Below are positions 26,076-34,396 of a stretch of DNA of 50,663 bases, piece by piece. The stretch comes from Faecalicatena contorta (GTDB lineage: Bacteria > Bacillota > Clostridia > Lachnospirales > Lachnospiraceae). Location of the stretch: the NCBI RefSeq assembly GCF_003149105.1, contig NZ_QGDS01000021.1, forward strand, positions 1 through 50,663. The letters are read 5' to 3'. The notes beneath the pieces were generated by a model. The model saw only the letters and a list, made by a program, of their open reading frames with translations, did not search any database and was not told the origin of the DNA. Positions within the stretch are counted from its first letter, which is position 1; each line of letters begins with the position of its first letter. The position numbers and the translations under genes are program-made.

Positions 26076-26146
26076 GTCTGGCAAGCCAGACTCTTGCGCC
26101 TGGGCTGGTCGCATAGCGACATTTACCGCTTACGCCCCAGTGTGCA
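26076..26146 (+). ncRNA. Highly structured intergenic element (unidentified)
   Basis: GTCTGGC-AA-GCCAGAC (26076-26091) is a perfect hairpin just after the YcxB-like stop. Next, TGCGCCTGGGC (26095-26105) can pair with GCCCCAGTGTGCA (26134-26146), enclosing GTCGC-ATA-GCGAC (26108-26120). The nested helices exceed a simple terminator. I recognise no Rfam family with certainty. It could be a structured RNA or a dispersed intergenic repeat. Confidence 0.45.
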
Positions 26147-26196
26147 TCACTTGGAGGGTTTTTGTGTAATAGGACGTAATTTCCTTATATAAAAAG

Positions 26197-26219
26197 GGCT
26201 GTGCAAGAAATGCACAGCC
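26197..26219. terminator. Strong bidirectional terminator
   Basis: GGCTGTGCA (26197-26205), loop AGAAA, TGCACAGCC (26211-26219). T-rich runs follow on both strands (TTGTTTTTG on plus; CTTTTT on minus). It separates the convergent YcxB-like and TauE/SafE genes. Confidence 0.85.
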
Positions 26220-26245
26220 TTGTTTTTGTTTCATCAATATAAGTA

Positions 26246-27112
26246 TTATGCCTTTGCAGCATCTTTGAAAAACATTCCTGATGTAAAGAGCATAACACAG
26301 ATAACCAACCAAGTTAATACTGTAAGCGGTAATGTTTTAATAACTGCATATGCAACAAATACACCTAACACGCCGAAAATACTAAGTAAAATAGCAGCTT
26401 TTCTGTCATACTTTCCTTCTCTGACAAACTTAAAACCACCTGATGGCATTAAGAATGCGCAGGATCCCATCATAATCGGAAATGCGGCACTAATGTTCAT
26501 TCCAAGAGCACCAACAAGAGCCATACATGGTGCATAAAGTCCAACACCAATCATCATCAGAGCACCAAGGAAGAAGTTTCCTACAATACCAATAACAAGT
26601 TTAACACCTGTCAGAGCTGTTGCCGTTCCTGTTACACCAAATGGTCCTACTGCTAATAATTTGCAAGCTAATATGAAAGCCAATACAATCATTGCAATAC
26701 CAAGTGCTATACGAACAACCTTAATAGACCACTTAGAAACGATAGATGCTCCAATTACAGCTCCCAATACAGCCGCAGCAATCATACCAATCAAAGTTAA
26801 CGGTGCAATCTCAATCAAACCAAAAAATAAAACAGCCTCTGTTACGACAGGAATTGCATGACCAACATTCAGTGTTCCAGGAATCAAATCATCCGGGCAA
26901 GACTTTGTAAGCTTAAATCCAGTCGTAGTAGTTGCAAAGTTACCAATCCCCAAAGTGTCAAATACATTAACAATAAAGCCGATTAAACCAAGAGTAATTG
27001 CTTTGTCCTTAGTAAAATCTTCCTTGTGTGCGATACAATCCTTAATTAAATATACCGCAAATACAGCAGTATATGCGATAAGAACTACCCTCAAAATTAA
27101 TACAGCACTCAT
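26246..27112 (-). CDS. TauE/SafE-family (TSUP) permease
   Basis: The 288-residue protein has eight or more hydrophobic helices and the family's repeated halves (GLIGFIVNVFDTLGIGNFATTT near 45-65 and GNFFLGALMMIGVGLYAP near 170-190). Members move sulfite, sulfonates or similar small anions; the substrate here is not known. The ATG at 27112 is chosen because GGAGG stands 7 nt before it. A consensus sigma-A promoter lies upstream, so it forms its own unit, ended by the hairpin at 26197. Confidence 0.85.
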   Translation of the reverse strand: MSAVLILRVVLIAYTAVFAVYLIKDCIAHKEDFTKDKAITLGLIGFIVNVFDTLGIGNFATTTTGFKLTKSCPDDLIPGTLNVGHAIPVVTEAVLFFGLIEIAPLTLIGMIAAAVLGAVIGASIVSKWSIKVVRIALGIAMIVLAFILACKLLAVGPFGVTGTATALTGVKLVIGIVGNFFLGALMMIGVGLYAPCMALVGALGMNISAAFPIMMGSCAFLMPSGGFKFVREGKYDRKAAILLSIFGVLGVFVAYAVIKTLPLTVLTWLVICVMLFTSGMFFKDAAKA

Positions 27113-27216
27113 GAACATTCCTCCAATATTATATTTGATTTTCTGAAAAGATATTAATCCGAGAAATGCGGCGCCGTATTTCGTTATTTTCCTGACAATA
27201 TCTTTCATTCGCTTTC

Positions 27217-27245
27217 AGTTTAACAATATAATCCGAAAATGTCAA
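27217..27245 (-). promoter_or_regulatory. Sigma-A promoter of the TauE/SafE gene
   Basis: TTGACA (27240-27245 on the minus strand), 17 nt, TAAACT (27217-27222). The -35 is a perfect match. The start codon is about 105 nt downstream. Confidence 0.65.
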
Positions 27246-27329
27246 CGTATTTTTGGGTTATTTTTCTTTATTATTACCTATATTTTCTAATATTAAAGTT
27301 GTTATTTTGTAACTATGAACTAAGCGCGC

Positions 27330-29081
27330 TTATGGGTTAGACAATTTCCACATATACCTTTCTACAAGTGTAAATGGAGCCGGTCCTACCGACAATACTG
27401 CATCATGAAATTCTTTCTGTGAGAAGTTTTCTCCTTTTTTCTGTATCCAATCCTTCTTTAATTCTAGAAACTCTACATACCCGATATAATACTTCAGATA
27501 GTTTCCGGGCGATCCAATTATCAGGTCATATATCCGGTCTATTGTTTTTGTATCTTTGATTCCATAGGTTTTAAAAAATGCTATCGTATCAATCCTGCTC
27601 CAGCCTTCATAATGGATTCCCATATCCGCAAGTGCATACAGCCCCAGTATAATAGAACTATTTCTCTGTAGCAAAGTGGCCTGTTCCTTACTCAGGGAAG
27701 AAAGATAATAGCTGCACATTTCTGCATAAGTTGCCCATCCTTCCACATAACCGCCAAAATGAAAAATACTTCTCAGAGGGTCTGGATTTTTCTCTGCATA
27801 ATATATGGTCTGATACAAATGTCCCGGATACCCTTCATGAGCCAATGTTGTATAAAGCGTCAGGTTATTCGTCATCTGGGACTGATTTACATAGATTACA
27901 TTTTCTGATGTATTATCAATGGCCGGTATCATATAGAATGCAGGGCTTAAATATTTTTCCATTACCTCCGGAACATACTTCACCTGGGTTACCGTTTCCG
28001 GAGGGGCAGGAAATGCACTTCCCGTCTTTTTTTCCAATTCATTGAGTATTGTAACCGGGTTGGCCTCCTCCATTGCAGCAGTTTCCTTTGCTTCACCTCC
28101 CACTATCTGAAGAACTTCCTCCATCGCTTCAAGATCTGAAATAATCTGTCTTCTTGTCAAATCTTCCAGTTCATGTACAGAGCGTTCAGAGCCTGTATAT
28201 TCCGCTGCTATCTGCTCATAATATGCTTTTCCGGCCGGCAGATGGCACAGACCCTCTTCATTTTTTCCCGTACCTTTTAATTCCTGAATAGCAGAAATTA
28301 ATTGATTATATGCGGGCAGTACATAACTTTGAAGCATCTGGGCATTTCTTTTTATATAGCGGCTTTGCTCCTCCATTGTAAGGTCCAGCTGCCCGATGCG
28401 TTCCACAAATGTAGATATCAGATAGTTGCTTTCTCCCATCTCCATAAATGCCGTACACTGTGCAATAACTGTATCTGCCGCAAAATCTGCCATGAACAAA
28501 CCGGCAGCAGACTTTTCTTTTTCGAATTTAATCAATGAATCAAAATATTGAGGGGTTGATTTCATTAGTTCTAAATATGTATTCACATCTTCCGTACTAT
28601 AGAACTGGTATTCTGAGAGGAGAACAGGCAACTGAGTATGTATTCCGCTGACCAGTCCGAGAGGTTCTTCATATAGTAAATACTCTGTATTTTTTTCTGT
28701 TGTCTGTAGATAATATTCTAGTACATCATAAGTCAGTTGATTTTCCACGGATAACATATCATAAGAAAACCTTCCAAGAGCAGCCTGAAGATTTTCTACA
28801 GCAGCAGAGGCTGCTTTCGAATCTGAAGAAAAATCTCCAAATGATATAGGACTTTCCTCAATTCCATATTTCTCCGGGTTTTTTAATGAGTAATGCAGGC
28901 TGATGGTATTTGATGATACCTCCTGGCAGAACACTTCTCTTGTAAATGATTCAAATGCTTTATTTTGGTTGGTATTTGTGTTAAGACTGCATCCTGCCAA
29001 TACAAGGGTGCCAGCTATACTGATAGTAAGAGAAACGGACAGAAGCCGTTTTTTTATACTTTGGGAAAATAGAAATGACAT
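27330..29081 (-). CDS. DUF885-family lipoprotein, probable metallopeptidase
   Basis: The 583-residue protein has a lipoprotein signal ending LVLAGC (Cys31) and the DUF885 body. The zinc-site-like motif HEGYPGH is at 415-421, the HExxPGH pattern of the family, with GWATYAE further on. DUF885 proteins resemble gluzincin peptidases and would act outside the membrane on peptides. The start is ATG at 29081 with AGGGAG 5 nt before it. The promoter and leader are near copies of those of spmA, so expression in the mother cell during sporulation is likely. The gene separates the TauE/SafE gene from spmB. Confidence 0.85.
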   Translation of the reverse strand: MSFLFSQSIKKRLLSVSLTISIAGTLVLAGCSLNTNTNQNKAFESFTREVFCQEVSSNTISLHYSLKNPEKYGIEESPISFGDFSSDSKAASAAVENLQAALGRFSYDMLSVENQLTYDVLEYYLQTTEKNTEYLLYEEPLGLVSGIHTQLPVLLSEYQFYSTEDVNTYLELMKSTPQYFDSLIKFEKEKSAAGLFMADFAADTVIAQCTAFMEMGESNYLISTFVERIGQLDLTMEEQSRYIKRNAQMLQSYVLPAYNQLISAIQELKGTGKNEEGLCHLPAGKAYYEQIAAEYTGSERSVHELEDLTRRQIISDLEAMEEVLQIVGGEAKETAAMEEANPVTILNELEKKTGSAFPAPPETVTQVKYVPEVMEKYLSPAFYMIPAIDNTSENVIYVNQSQMTNNLTLYTTLAHEGYPGHLYQTIYYAEKNPDPLRSIFHFGGYVEGWATYAEMCSYYLSSLSKEQATLLQRNSSIILGLYALADMGIHYEGWSRIDTIAFFKTYGIKDTKTIDRIYDLIIGSPGNYLKYYIGYVEFLELKKDWIQKKGENFSQKEFHDAVLSVGPAPFTLVERYMWKLSNP

Positions 29082-29106
29082 AAGAACTCCCTGAAGTCTT
29101 TGTTCC

Positions 29107-29135
29107 ATCTTATGAAAAAATGAAGTCTGATATGC
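29107..29135 (-). promoter_or_regulatory. Sigma-E-like promoter of the DUF885 gene
   Basis: GCATATC (29129-29135), 14 nt, CATAAGAT (29107-29114) on the minus strand. The distance from the -10 to the ATG is the same as at spmA (26 nt), and the leader between them is similar (AACAAAG-C/T-CTTCAGG on both). Confidence 0.7.
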
Positions 29136-29161
29136 TTTAGGTATCCATTTCCTATATGTAT

Positions 29162-29207
29162 CTGTTCAGAACCATGAACAGTTACTACTATATTTTTATT
29201 CATGGTT
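29162..29207. promoter_or_regulatory. Overlapping inverted repeats between the DUF885 gene and spmB
   Basis: CTGTTCA-N6-TGAACAG (29162-29181) is a perfect 7-bp dyad. AACCATGAA (29170-29178) also pairs with TTCATGGTT (29199-29207). The two folds are mutually exclusive. They lie between divergent genes and could be an operator or a switchable hairpin. A weak sigma-E-like pair (GCATATA near 29219, TATAATCT about 13 nt later) may serve spmB. Confidence 0.4.
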
Positions 29208-29263
29208 TCAAAGGGATAAGCATATAAATAAATCAATATTATAATCTGCTACTGAGGTATTTT

Positions 29264-29791
29264 ATGCAGTTTTTCCTGTATATTACGGACTTTATCGTTC
29301 CATTCATTATCCTGGCTATCGTTGCCTATGGCATCCTAATGGGAACCAATGTATACGATAACTTTATCAAAGGGGCCAAAAGTGGATTTTTCACAGTAAT
29401 TAAAATCATGCCTACATTAATAGGACTCATGGTAGCAGTTGGAATTTTGCGTGCTTCCGGCTTCCTGGACTTCCTGTCATCCCTGATTGGACATTTTACC
29501 GCCTATATTGGGTTTCCAGGAGAACTTGTACCACTTACTATCGTAAAAATGTTTTCTTCCTCTGCAGCTACAGGCCTTCTTCTGGACATTTTCAAAGAAC
29601 ACGGTACAGACTCCCGGCTTGGACTGATTTCTTCTATATCAATGGCATGCACGGAGACCATCTTTTACACAATGAGCGTGTACCTTATGACTGCAAAGAT
29701 AAAAAAATCAAGATATATACTAACCGGTGCTTTGATGGCAACCTTTGTCGGGCTGGCAGCAAGTGTCATCCTTGCAAATATGATGCTGTAA
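29264..29791 (+). CDS. spmB: Spore maturation protein B
   Basis: The 175-residue membrane protein matches SpmB throughout: VYDNFIKGAKSGFFTVIKIMPTLIGLMVAVGILRASG near 26-65, SSAATGLLLDIFKEHGTDSRLGLISSISMACTETIFYT near 108-145. SpmB and SpmA together are needed for proper spore core dehydration in Bacillus and Clostridium. In most genomes spmA and spmB are adjacent; here they are 4 kb apart on opposite strands. It has a weak ribosome site (GAGG). Confidence 0.93.
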   Translation: MQFFLYITDFIVPFIILAIVAYGILMGTNVYDNFIKGAKSGFFTVIKIMPTLIGLMVAVGILRASGFLDFLSSLIGHFTAYIGFPGELVPLTIVKMFSSSAATGLLLDIFKEHGTDSRLGLISSISMACTETIFYTMSVYLMTAKIKKSRYILTGALMATFVGLAASVILANMML

Positions 29792-29820
29792 AACCAAACA
29801 GGTAACTAAAGTCAAAATGA

Positions 29821-29849
29821 TTGTTTTGCCATAGGGGATGTGCTAAAAT
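29821..29849 (+). promoter_or_regulatory. Possible promoter of the ABC ATPase-like gene
   Basis: TTGTTT (29821-29826), 17 nt, TAAAAT (29844-29849). The -10 is good and the -35 weak. The start codon is 31 nt downstream. Confidence 0.4.
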
Positions 29850-29879
29850 TACATTATATGAAACAGCGGAGGTATCACT

Positions 29880-30563
29880 ATGGCAAGTGTGACATTTAAA
29901 AATTTAAATAAAACTTATCCAAATGGATTTGTCTCTGTAAAAGACGTATCGCTCCATATAGAAGATGGAGAATTTGTCACATTCTACGGTCCCAGCGGCT
30001 GCGGAAAGTCCACAATTCTCCGTATGATTGGCGGTTTGGAGGACATCACCTCCGGCGAAATTTATCTGGGTTCAGATTTACTCAACGATATTCTGCCCAG
30101 AGACCGCCGCCTGGCAATGGCATTTCAAAATTATGTACTGTATGCCTATCTGAATGTTTATGATAACATGTCACTGGGACTAAGGCTGCGCAACCTTCCC
30201 CGGGGAGTTATTGAGACCCGCGTCAGAACTGCAGCTGATTTTCTGGGTATAGACCGTGTACTTGATAAAAAGATAAAATCCATCTCTGAGACGGACAAGC
30301 AGAAAGTAGCTCTTGGACGGGCGATTGTATGCCATCCCAAAGTACTTCTCGTAGATGAAGATTTTGCAAGACAGAGTGAGGCGCGAAGGCAGGAAATGAT
30401 TCATGATATTCAGAAAATAAACAAAGACAGGAACATTACGGTATTATATGTAACGAATGATTACGAAGAATCAGTGACGCTGGGGAATAGAGTTGTATTT
30501 ATGAAAGATGGAGAGATAACAGAAATCCGGAGAAACGACAACGGAGAGAGCAAAGGGGTCTGA
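29880..30563 (+). CDS. Degenerate MsmX/UgpC-type ABC ATPase-like protein
   Basis: The 227 residues align by eye with sugar-import ABC ATPases of the MsmX/UgpC kind over the nucleotide-binding domain only; the C-terminal regulatory part (about 140 residues) is missing. Walker A GPSGCGKST (37-45), the Q-loop Gln83 and Walker B LLVDE (156-160) are kept. The LSGGQ signature is ISETDKQ (135-141), the D-loop is changed to ARQS, and the switch His is Asn193. Such changes should abolish normal ATP hydrolysis while ATP binding may remain. The frame is intact and ends inside a terminator, so it is a maintained gene and no random relic. The function is unknown; no permease lies nearby. Confidence 0.8.
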   Translation: MASVTFKNLNKTYPNGFVSVKDVSLHIEDGEFVTFYGPSGCGKSTILRMIGGLEDITSGEIYLGSDLLNDILPRDRRLAMAFQNYVLYAYLNVYDNMSLGLRLRNLPRGVIETRVRTAADFLGIDRVLDKKIKSISETDKQKVALGRAIVCHPKVLLVDEDFARQSEARRQEMIHDIQKINKDRNITVLYVTNDYEESVTLGNRVVFMKDGEITEIRRNDNGESKGV

Positions 30564-30575
30564 CCCCTTTGCTCT
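30547..30575. terminator. Perfect 14-bp-stem bidirectional terminator
   Basis: AGAGCAAAGGGGTC (30547-30560) is the exact reverse complement of 30562-30575. The stop codon of the ABC-like gene lies in the loop. It separates it from the convergent rsmI. Confidence 0.85.
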
Positions 30576-30604
30576 TCGTTTTCAGAATATTCTTAAAATT
30601 CTTA

Positions 30605-31447
30605 TTATATCTTTTGCAGATAGTTATAGATTTCCCGCTTGGGGACTCCGCGGTCCTTGGCAACTTTCTTCATGGCTTCTTTCTTATCTATCCCTTGTGA
30701 GACATAAAAGTTCATATGCTCCTCAATACTCATTTCTTCCCACTGCCTCTGTTCTTCACGGACAGCTTCTTCACGGTTTCTGCCCTCAACAATAAGAACG
30801 CATTCTCCCTTGGGTTCATTTTGCTCATAATAATAAATGGCTGCCTCCAGGGTTGTTGCAAATGCAGTCTCATACCGCTTTGTCAACTCCCGGCAGACTG
30901 TAACCCGCCTGTTTCCCAGGCGTTCTATCAGCAGCCTTAAAGTCTTTAGCAGACGGTGCGGAGCCTCATAGAGAATGATTGTCCGAAACTCTCTCTCCAG
31001 CTCCTCCAGCACCCACTCCCGCTCTTTTTTATCTGTTGGAAGAAATGCTTCAAAGGCAAAACGCCTGGTAGATAGCCCGGACAACGTAAGAGCTGTAATA
31101 CATGCTGCTGCCCCGGGAAGTGACGTCACCTTAATCCCCTCTTCATAGCACATTTTCACCAGTTCTTCCCCCGGATCCGAAATCCCCGGAGTTCCCGCAT
31201 CCGTAATCAGCGCAATATTCTGGCCCTCCAAAAGCTTATCCACAAGCTTCTTGCCCTTTTCAAACCTATTATATTCATGGTAACTGGTCATAGGAGTCCG
31301 GATATCAAAATGATTCAGCAGCTTTATACTGTTGCGGGTATCCTCCGCCGCAATCAAATCAACTTCTTTTAAAGTTCTAATGACACGTAATGTCATATCT
31401 TCCAAATTCCCTATGGGGGTTGCACATAAGAATAATGTTCCTGGCAT
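30605..31447 (-). CDS. rsmI: 16S rRNA (cytidine1402-2'-O)-methyltransferase
   Basis: The 280-residue protein has the RsmI pattern of the tetrapyrrole methylase-like fold: TPIGNLEDMTLRVIRTL (10-26), AAEDTRN (34-40), TDAGTPGISDPG (81-92) and LPGAAACITAL. It methylates the ribose of C1402 in 16S rRNA. It is the last gene of the minus-strand housekeeping block, 11 bp after the tRNA methyltransferase gene, which is a common order in Firmicutes. Confidence 0.95.
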   Translation of the reverse strand: MPGTLFLCATPIGNLEDMTLRVIRTLKEVDLIAAEDTRNSIKLLNHFDIRTPMTSYHEYNRFEKGKKLVDKLLEGQNIALITDAGTPGISDPGEELVKMCYEEGIKVTSLPGAAACITALTLSGLSTRRFAFEAFLPTDKKEREWVLEELEREFRTIILYEAPHRLLKTLRLLIERLGNRRVTVCRELTKRYETAFATTLEAAIYYYEQNEPKGECVLIVEGRNREEAVREEQRQWEEMSIEEHMNFYVSQGIDKKEAMKKVAKDRGVPKREIYNYLQKI

Positions 31448-31458
31448 AAGCCCTCCTT

Positions 31459-32157
31459 TTAGTCCGTATACATGATTACCGGCGGCTCTATTTTTACTCT
31501 TGATTTTCCGCCCTTTATCCCCTCTATCAATACCATTGTAGGTTCCTTATCTACATAAGGATGAATAAACTGCAGGCGCTTAGGCTCTATTTTATAGCTG
31601 TTCATTTTCACCAAAATTTCTGCAAGCCGGAAGGGCTTATGTATCATATAAAACCTTCCTTTACTTTCCTGCAGCAGCTTCCCGCTTTCCCGTAATATAT
31701 CATCCAGCGTACATAACACCTCATGCCGGGCAATCGCCTTTGCATCCTGAGAATTCTGTAATCCATGCTGCTCCAGCATATAAGGCGGGTTCGTTATAAT
31801 CACATCAAAAAAGGCCGGCTTAAAAATTTCTGCCGCCTCTTTGATATCTCCTGTCACTATGTCAATCTTATCTTGAAGCCGGTTATGCTCCACACTTCTT
31901 AACGCCATATCTGCGCTTTCTTCTTGTATTTCCAGACCTGTGAAATGCTTTCCCTGGGTTTTTGCAGCGAGCAGAATAGGCAAAATTCCGGTCCCGGTTC
32001 CCAAATCCAGGACAGTCTCTTCTTTTTTTATCTTTGCAAAATCAGAAAGCATTACTGCATCTATGCCAAAACAGAATCGTCCCGGATCCTGGATAATCTC
32101 ATATCCTTTTAACTGCAAATCATCCAGCCGCTCTCCCGGCTTTAATTTAGTTGTCAT
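31459..32157 (-). CDS. tRNA1(Val) A37 N6-methyltransferase-like (TrmN6/YabB family)
   Basis: The 232-residue Rossmann methyltransferase has the SAM motif LDLGTGTGILPILLA (50-64) and the N6-adenine methylase motif NPPY near 124. The ending with PYVDKEPTMVLIEG is typical of the TrmN6 group, which modifies A37 of a tRNA. The start overlaps the ricT stop by 11 bp, and the order with ricT and rsmI is conserved in Firmicutes (yabB in Bacillus). Confidence 0.88.
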   Translation of the reverse strand: MTTKLKPGERLDDLQLKGYEIIQDPGRFCFGIDAVMLSDFAKIKKEETVLDLGTGTGILPILLAAKTQGKHFTGLEIQEESADMALRSVEHNRLQDKIDIVTGDIKEAAEIFKPAFFDVIITNPPYMLEQHGLQNSQDAKAIARHEVLCTLDDILRESGKLLQESKGRFYMIHKPFRLAEILVKMNSYKIEPKRLQFIHPYVDKEPTMVLIEGIKGGKSRVKIEPPVIMYTD

Positions 32158-33052
32158 CTAATTTCGATGCTCCTTCTCCTTTTTCCAGCTCCGCCAGTTT
32201 TTTCATTTCCTCTTTGGAAATCTTGGTCTTTTTGCGTCTTGGACGGAATTTCAAGTCATCTGCCTTATATTCCCGGATTTCCTTTTCATCATTTTCCAGA
32301 ACTACAATAACCTTTACCAATTTCCTCAATACACTTAATGAATGTACAGTTCCCATAAGCCCTTCAGACGTTGTTACCGTATCTCCCACTGATGGCAGAT
32401 GGCTGTTCAATTCCTCATATGTCTCTTCTTCATTCGTCAGACAGCACATCAGGCGGCCGCACACCCCTGATATCTTGGTAGGATTCAGGGACAGATTCTG
32501 TTCCTTTGCCATCTTAATAGATACTGCTGCAAACTCTGAAAGATAAGTATTACAACACAGAGTTCTCCCGCATATTCCGATTCCTCCGCGTATCTTCGTC
32601 TCATCCCGCACACCAATCTGGCGAAGTTCAATTCTGGTGCGGAAAACTGCTGCCAAATCTTTTACCAGCTCCCTGAAATCTATCCTTCCGTCTGCAGTAA
32701 AGTAAAACAGAACCTTGTTATTGTCAAATGTATATTCCGCATCAATCAATTTCATATCCAGGCCGTGTTTGCGTATCTTCTCAAGGCATATCTTAAATGC
32801 CTCTTTTTCCTTCTCCCGGTTCTTTTCTTCCACCCGGCTATCCTGTTCCGTTGCAATTCTGATTACCGGCTTCAGAGGCTGTACAACCTCTTCTTCTTTC
32901 ACTTCCTTGGGGCCGCTTACAACACGTCCAAATTCAACGCCTCTTGCGGTTTCTACAATTACACTATCACCTTGTTTGATGTTAAACTTCCCAGGTGCGA
33001 AAAAATAAATCTTTCCCGCCGTACGGAACCTCACACCTATTACCCTTGTCAT
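32147..33052 (-). CDS. ricT: PSP1-domain protein RicT (YaaT)
   Basis: The 301-residue protein carries the PSP1 domain (about 60-150) and the cysteine-rich stretch GICGRTLCCNTYL and GVCGRLMCC, which binds an iron-sulfur cluster in the Ric complex of Bacillus. RicT with RicA and RicF affects RNase Y specificity, sporulation and competence. The partners are not in this window. The C-terminus is Lys-rich. It starts 4 bp after the holB stop. Confidence 0.92.
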   Translation of the reverse strand: MTRVIGVRFRTAGKIYFFAPGKFNIKQGDSVIVETARGVEFGRVVSGPKEVKEEEVVQPLKPVIRIATEQDSRVEEKNREKEKEAFKICLEKIRKHGLDMKLIDAEYTFDNNKVLFYFTADGRIDFRELVKDLAAVFRTRIELRQIGVRDETKIRGGIGICGRTLCCNTYLSEFAAVSIKMAKEQNLSLNPTKISGVCGRLMCCLTNEEETYEELNSHLPSVGDTVTTSEGLMGTVHSLSVLRKLVKVIVVLENDEKEIREYKADDLKFRPRRKKTKISKEEMKKLAELEKGEGASKLDDN

Positions 33053-33056
33053 TCTA

Positions 33057-34052
33057 TTAGTTCTCCTTTATTGTCAATAAAAGTAATTCCATTGTCAGTT
33101 CAAAGTTTACATTCGCTTTGAGACGGGACTTCGCCTTTTCAAGCGCATCCAAAATAATCTCAATCCCCTCATAGGAACTCTTGCTTGCACGTGTCTTGAT
33201 ATATTTTAACTGATCTGAAAAAACAACCCTGTCCACATTCATAGTAGCCTTATAAATCAAAACATCCCGGTACCAGATTGCTAACACATCCAGATAATCA
33301 GTAATTTCCAGCTTATAAGATGCACACCTCTTTACAGCCTCTGCCAGGTCACTCAGCTCCATCTCATTAATATTTCTTAATAAGTGAACAGCCTCTTCTT
33401 TAATCTCATTGAAATGCTCAGAAGACGCCAGCATGATTGCTCTTCCCACATTTCCCTGGGCAAATGCTACACAAATATCTGCTTTATAATCCGGTATCTG
33501 CATCTGCTCCATCAGATACTTCTTCACAAGCTGATCTCTGGTATTGCGGAGCTTCAGCATCACACATCTGGAACGGATGGTAGGAAGAAGTGTTTCCGCA
33601 TTCTCTGTCAGAAGCATAATGACTGCATATTCCGGCGGCTCCTCAATCGTCTTTAGTATGGCGTTCTGTGCCTGCACCGTCATCATATCTGCATCAGCAA
33701 TAATATAAATCTTATATTTGCTGCTGTATGGCTTAATACCGATATCCCCATTTACCTGCTCCCTGATATCGTCAATACTTATTGTACTAGGCTTTTCATG
33801 GGTTACCTTTATAATATCGGGCTGGTTAGAATTTATAGCCTGCTTGCAGGATTTGCACTTCCCGCAGGCGTCCCCGTCCTCTTCTCTCTCGTGACATTGC
33901 AGACTCATTGCAAATAAATTGGCAAGCAGCTTCTTACCGGATCCTTTTTCCCCATTCAGTATATATGCATGTGAAACCTTATCCATCTTCACTGCATTTT
34001 CTATATATTGTATTATATCCTTGTGTCCGACTACATCTTTAAAACCGCTCAT
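33057..34052 (-). CDS. holB: DNA polymerase III subunit delta'
   Basis: The 331-residue AAA+ clamp-loader subunit has a P-loop GEKGSGKK (34-41), a zinc module with CHE...CGKCKSCKQ, IRE-QVNGDIGIKPYSSKYKIYII, and sensor 1 (NAILKTIEEPP). It works in the clamp loader at the replication fork. Only the delta' subunit has this zinc module with a degenerate ATP site. It heads the part of the block that continues into ricT, 4 bp away. Confidence 0.93.
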   Translation of the reverse strand: MSGFKDVVGHKDIIQYIENAVKMDKVSHAYILNGEKGSGKKLLANLFAMSLQCHEREEDGDACGKCKSCKQAINSNQPDIIKVTHEKPSTISIDDIREQVNGDIGIKPYSSKYKIYIIADADMMTVQAQNAILKTIEEPPEYAVIMLLTENAETLLPTIRSRCVMLKLRNTRDQLVKKYLMEQMQIPDYKADICVAFAQGNVGRAIMLASSEHFNEIKEEAVHLLRNINEMELSDLAEAVKRCASYKLEITDYLDVLAIWYRDVLIYKATMNVDRVVFSDQLKYIKTRASKSSYEGIEIILDALEKAKSRLKANVNFELTMELLLLTIKEN

Positions 34053-34240
34053 AACATCACCTGCTGCCTCTCCACTTTCCTCTGTAAGTTGCTTTTTGTC
34101 TATTGTACTACAGCTATCTTACAAAGTTGTAAACTACTCATTAAGTATATCATAAATTTTTATGAAGATACAGACTATAAATTTCGGATTTTTGCTCATA
34201 TTTTTTACTAAATATGGACATTCTATACCGAGGTGATTTT

Positions 34241-34396
34241 ATGGCATCTTATATAGCTCCCGAACTTCGGGATAAATTTGAATCTTTACCGATCAATTTG
34301 AAAAATTGTATTCTTGAGAGAAATGTTCAGTTAAAGAGCATCCATGACTTAATTCATGTACTTGAGGATATAGTTGCAGAAGGAGAAGCAGAGTAA
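34241..34396 (+). CDS. Conserved-looking 51-residue acidic protein
   Basis: This is a small frame with GAGGTG 6-7 nt before the ATG and its own terminator, whose loop holds the stop codon. The sequence is helical (ELRDKFESLPINLKNCILER) and ends in acidic residues. It is on the plus strand between two minus-strand housekeeping genes. I recognise no family. The strong ribosome site and dedicated terminator argue that it is real. Confidence 0.7.
   Translation: MASYIAPELRDKFESLPINLKNCILERNVQLKSIHDLIHVLEDIVAEGEAE

Noticed and set aside
29880..30563. Reading the ABC-like gene as a frameshifted pseudogene
   Set aside because: The frame is whole, has a ribosome site and ends in a dedicated terminator; the changes are substitutions at functional motifs, not breaks.
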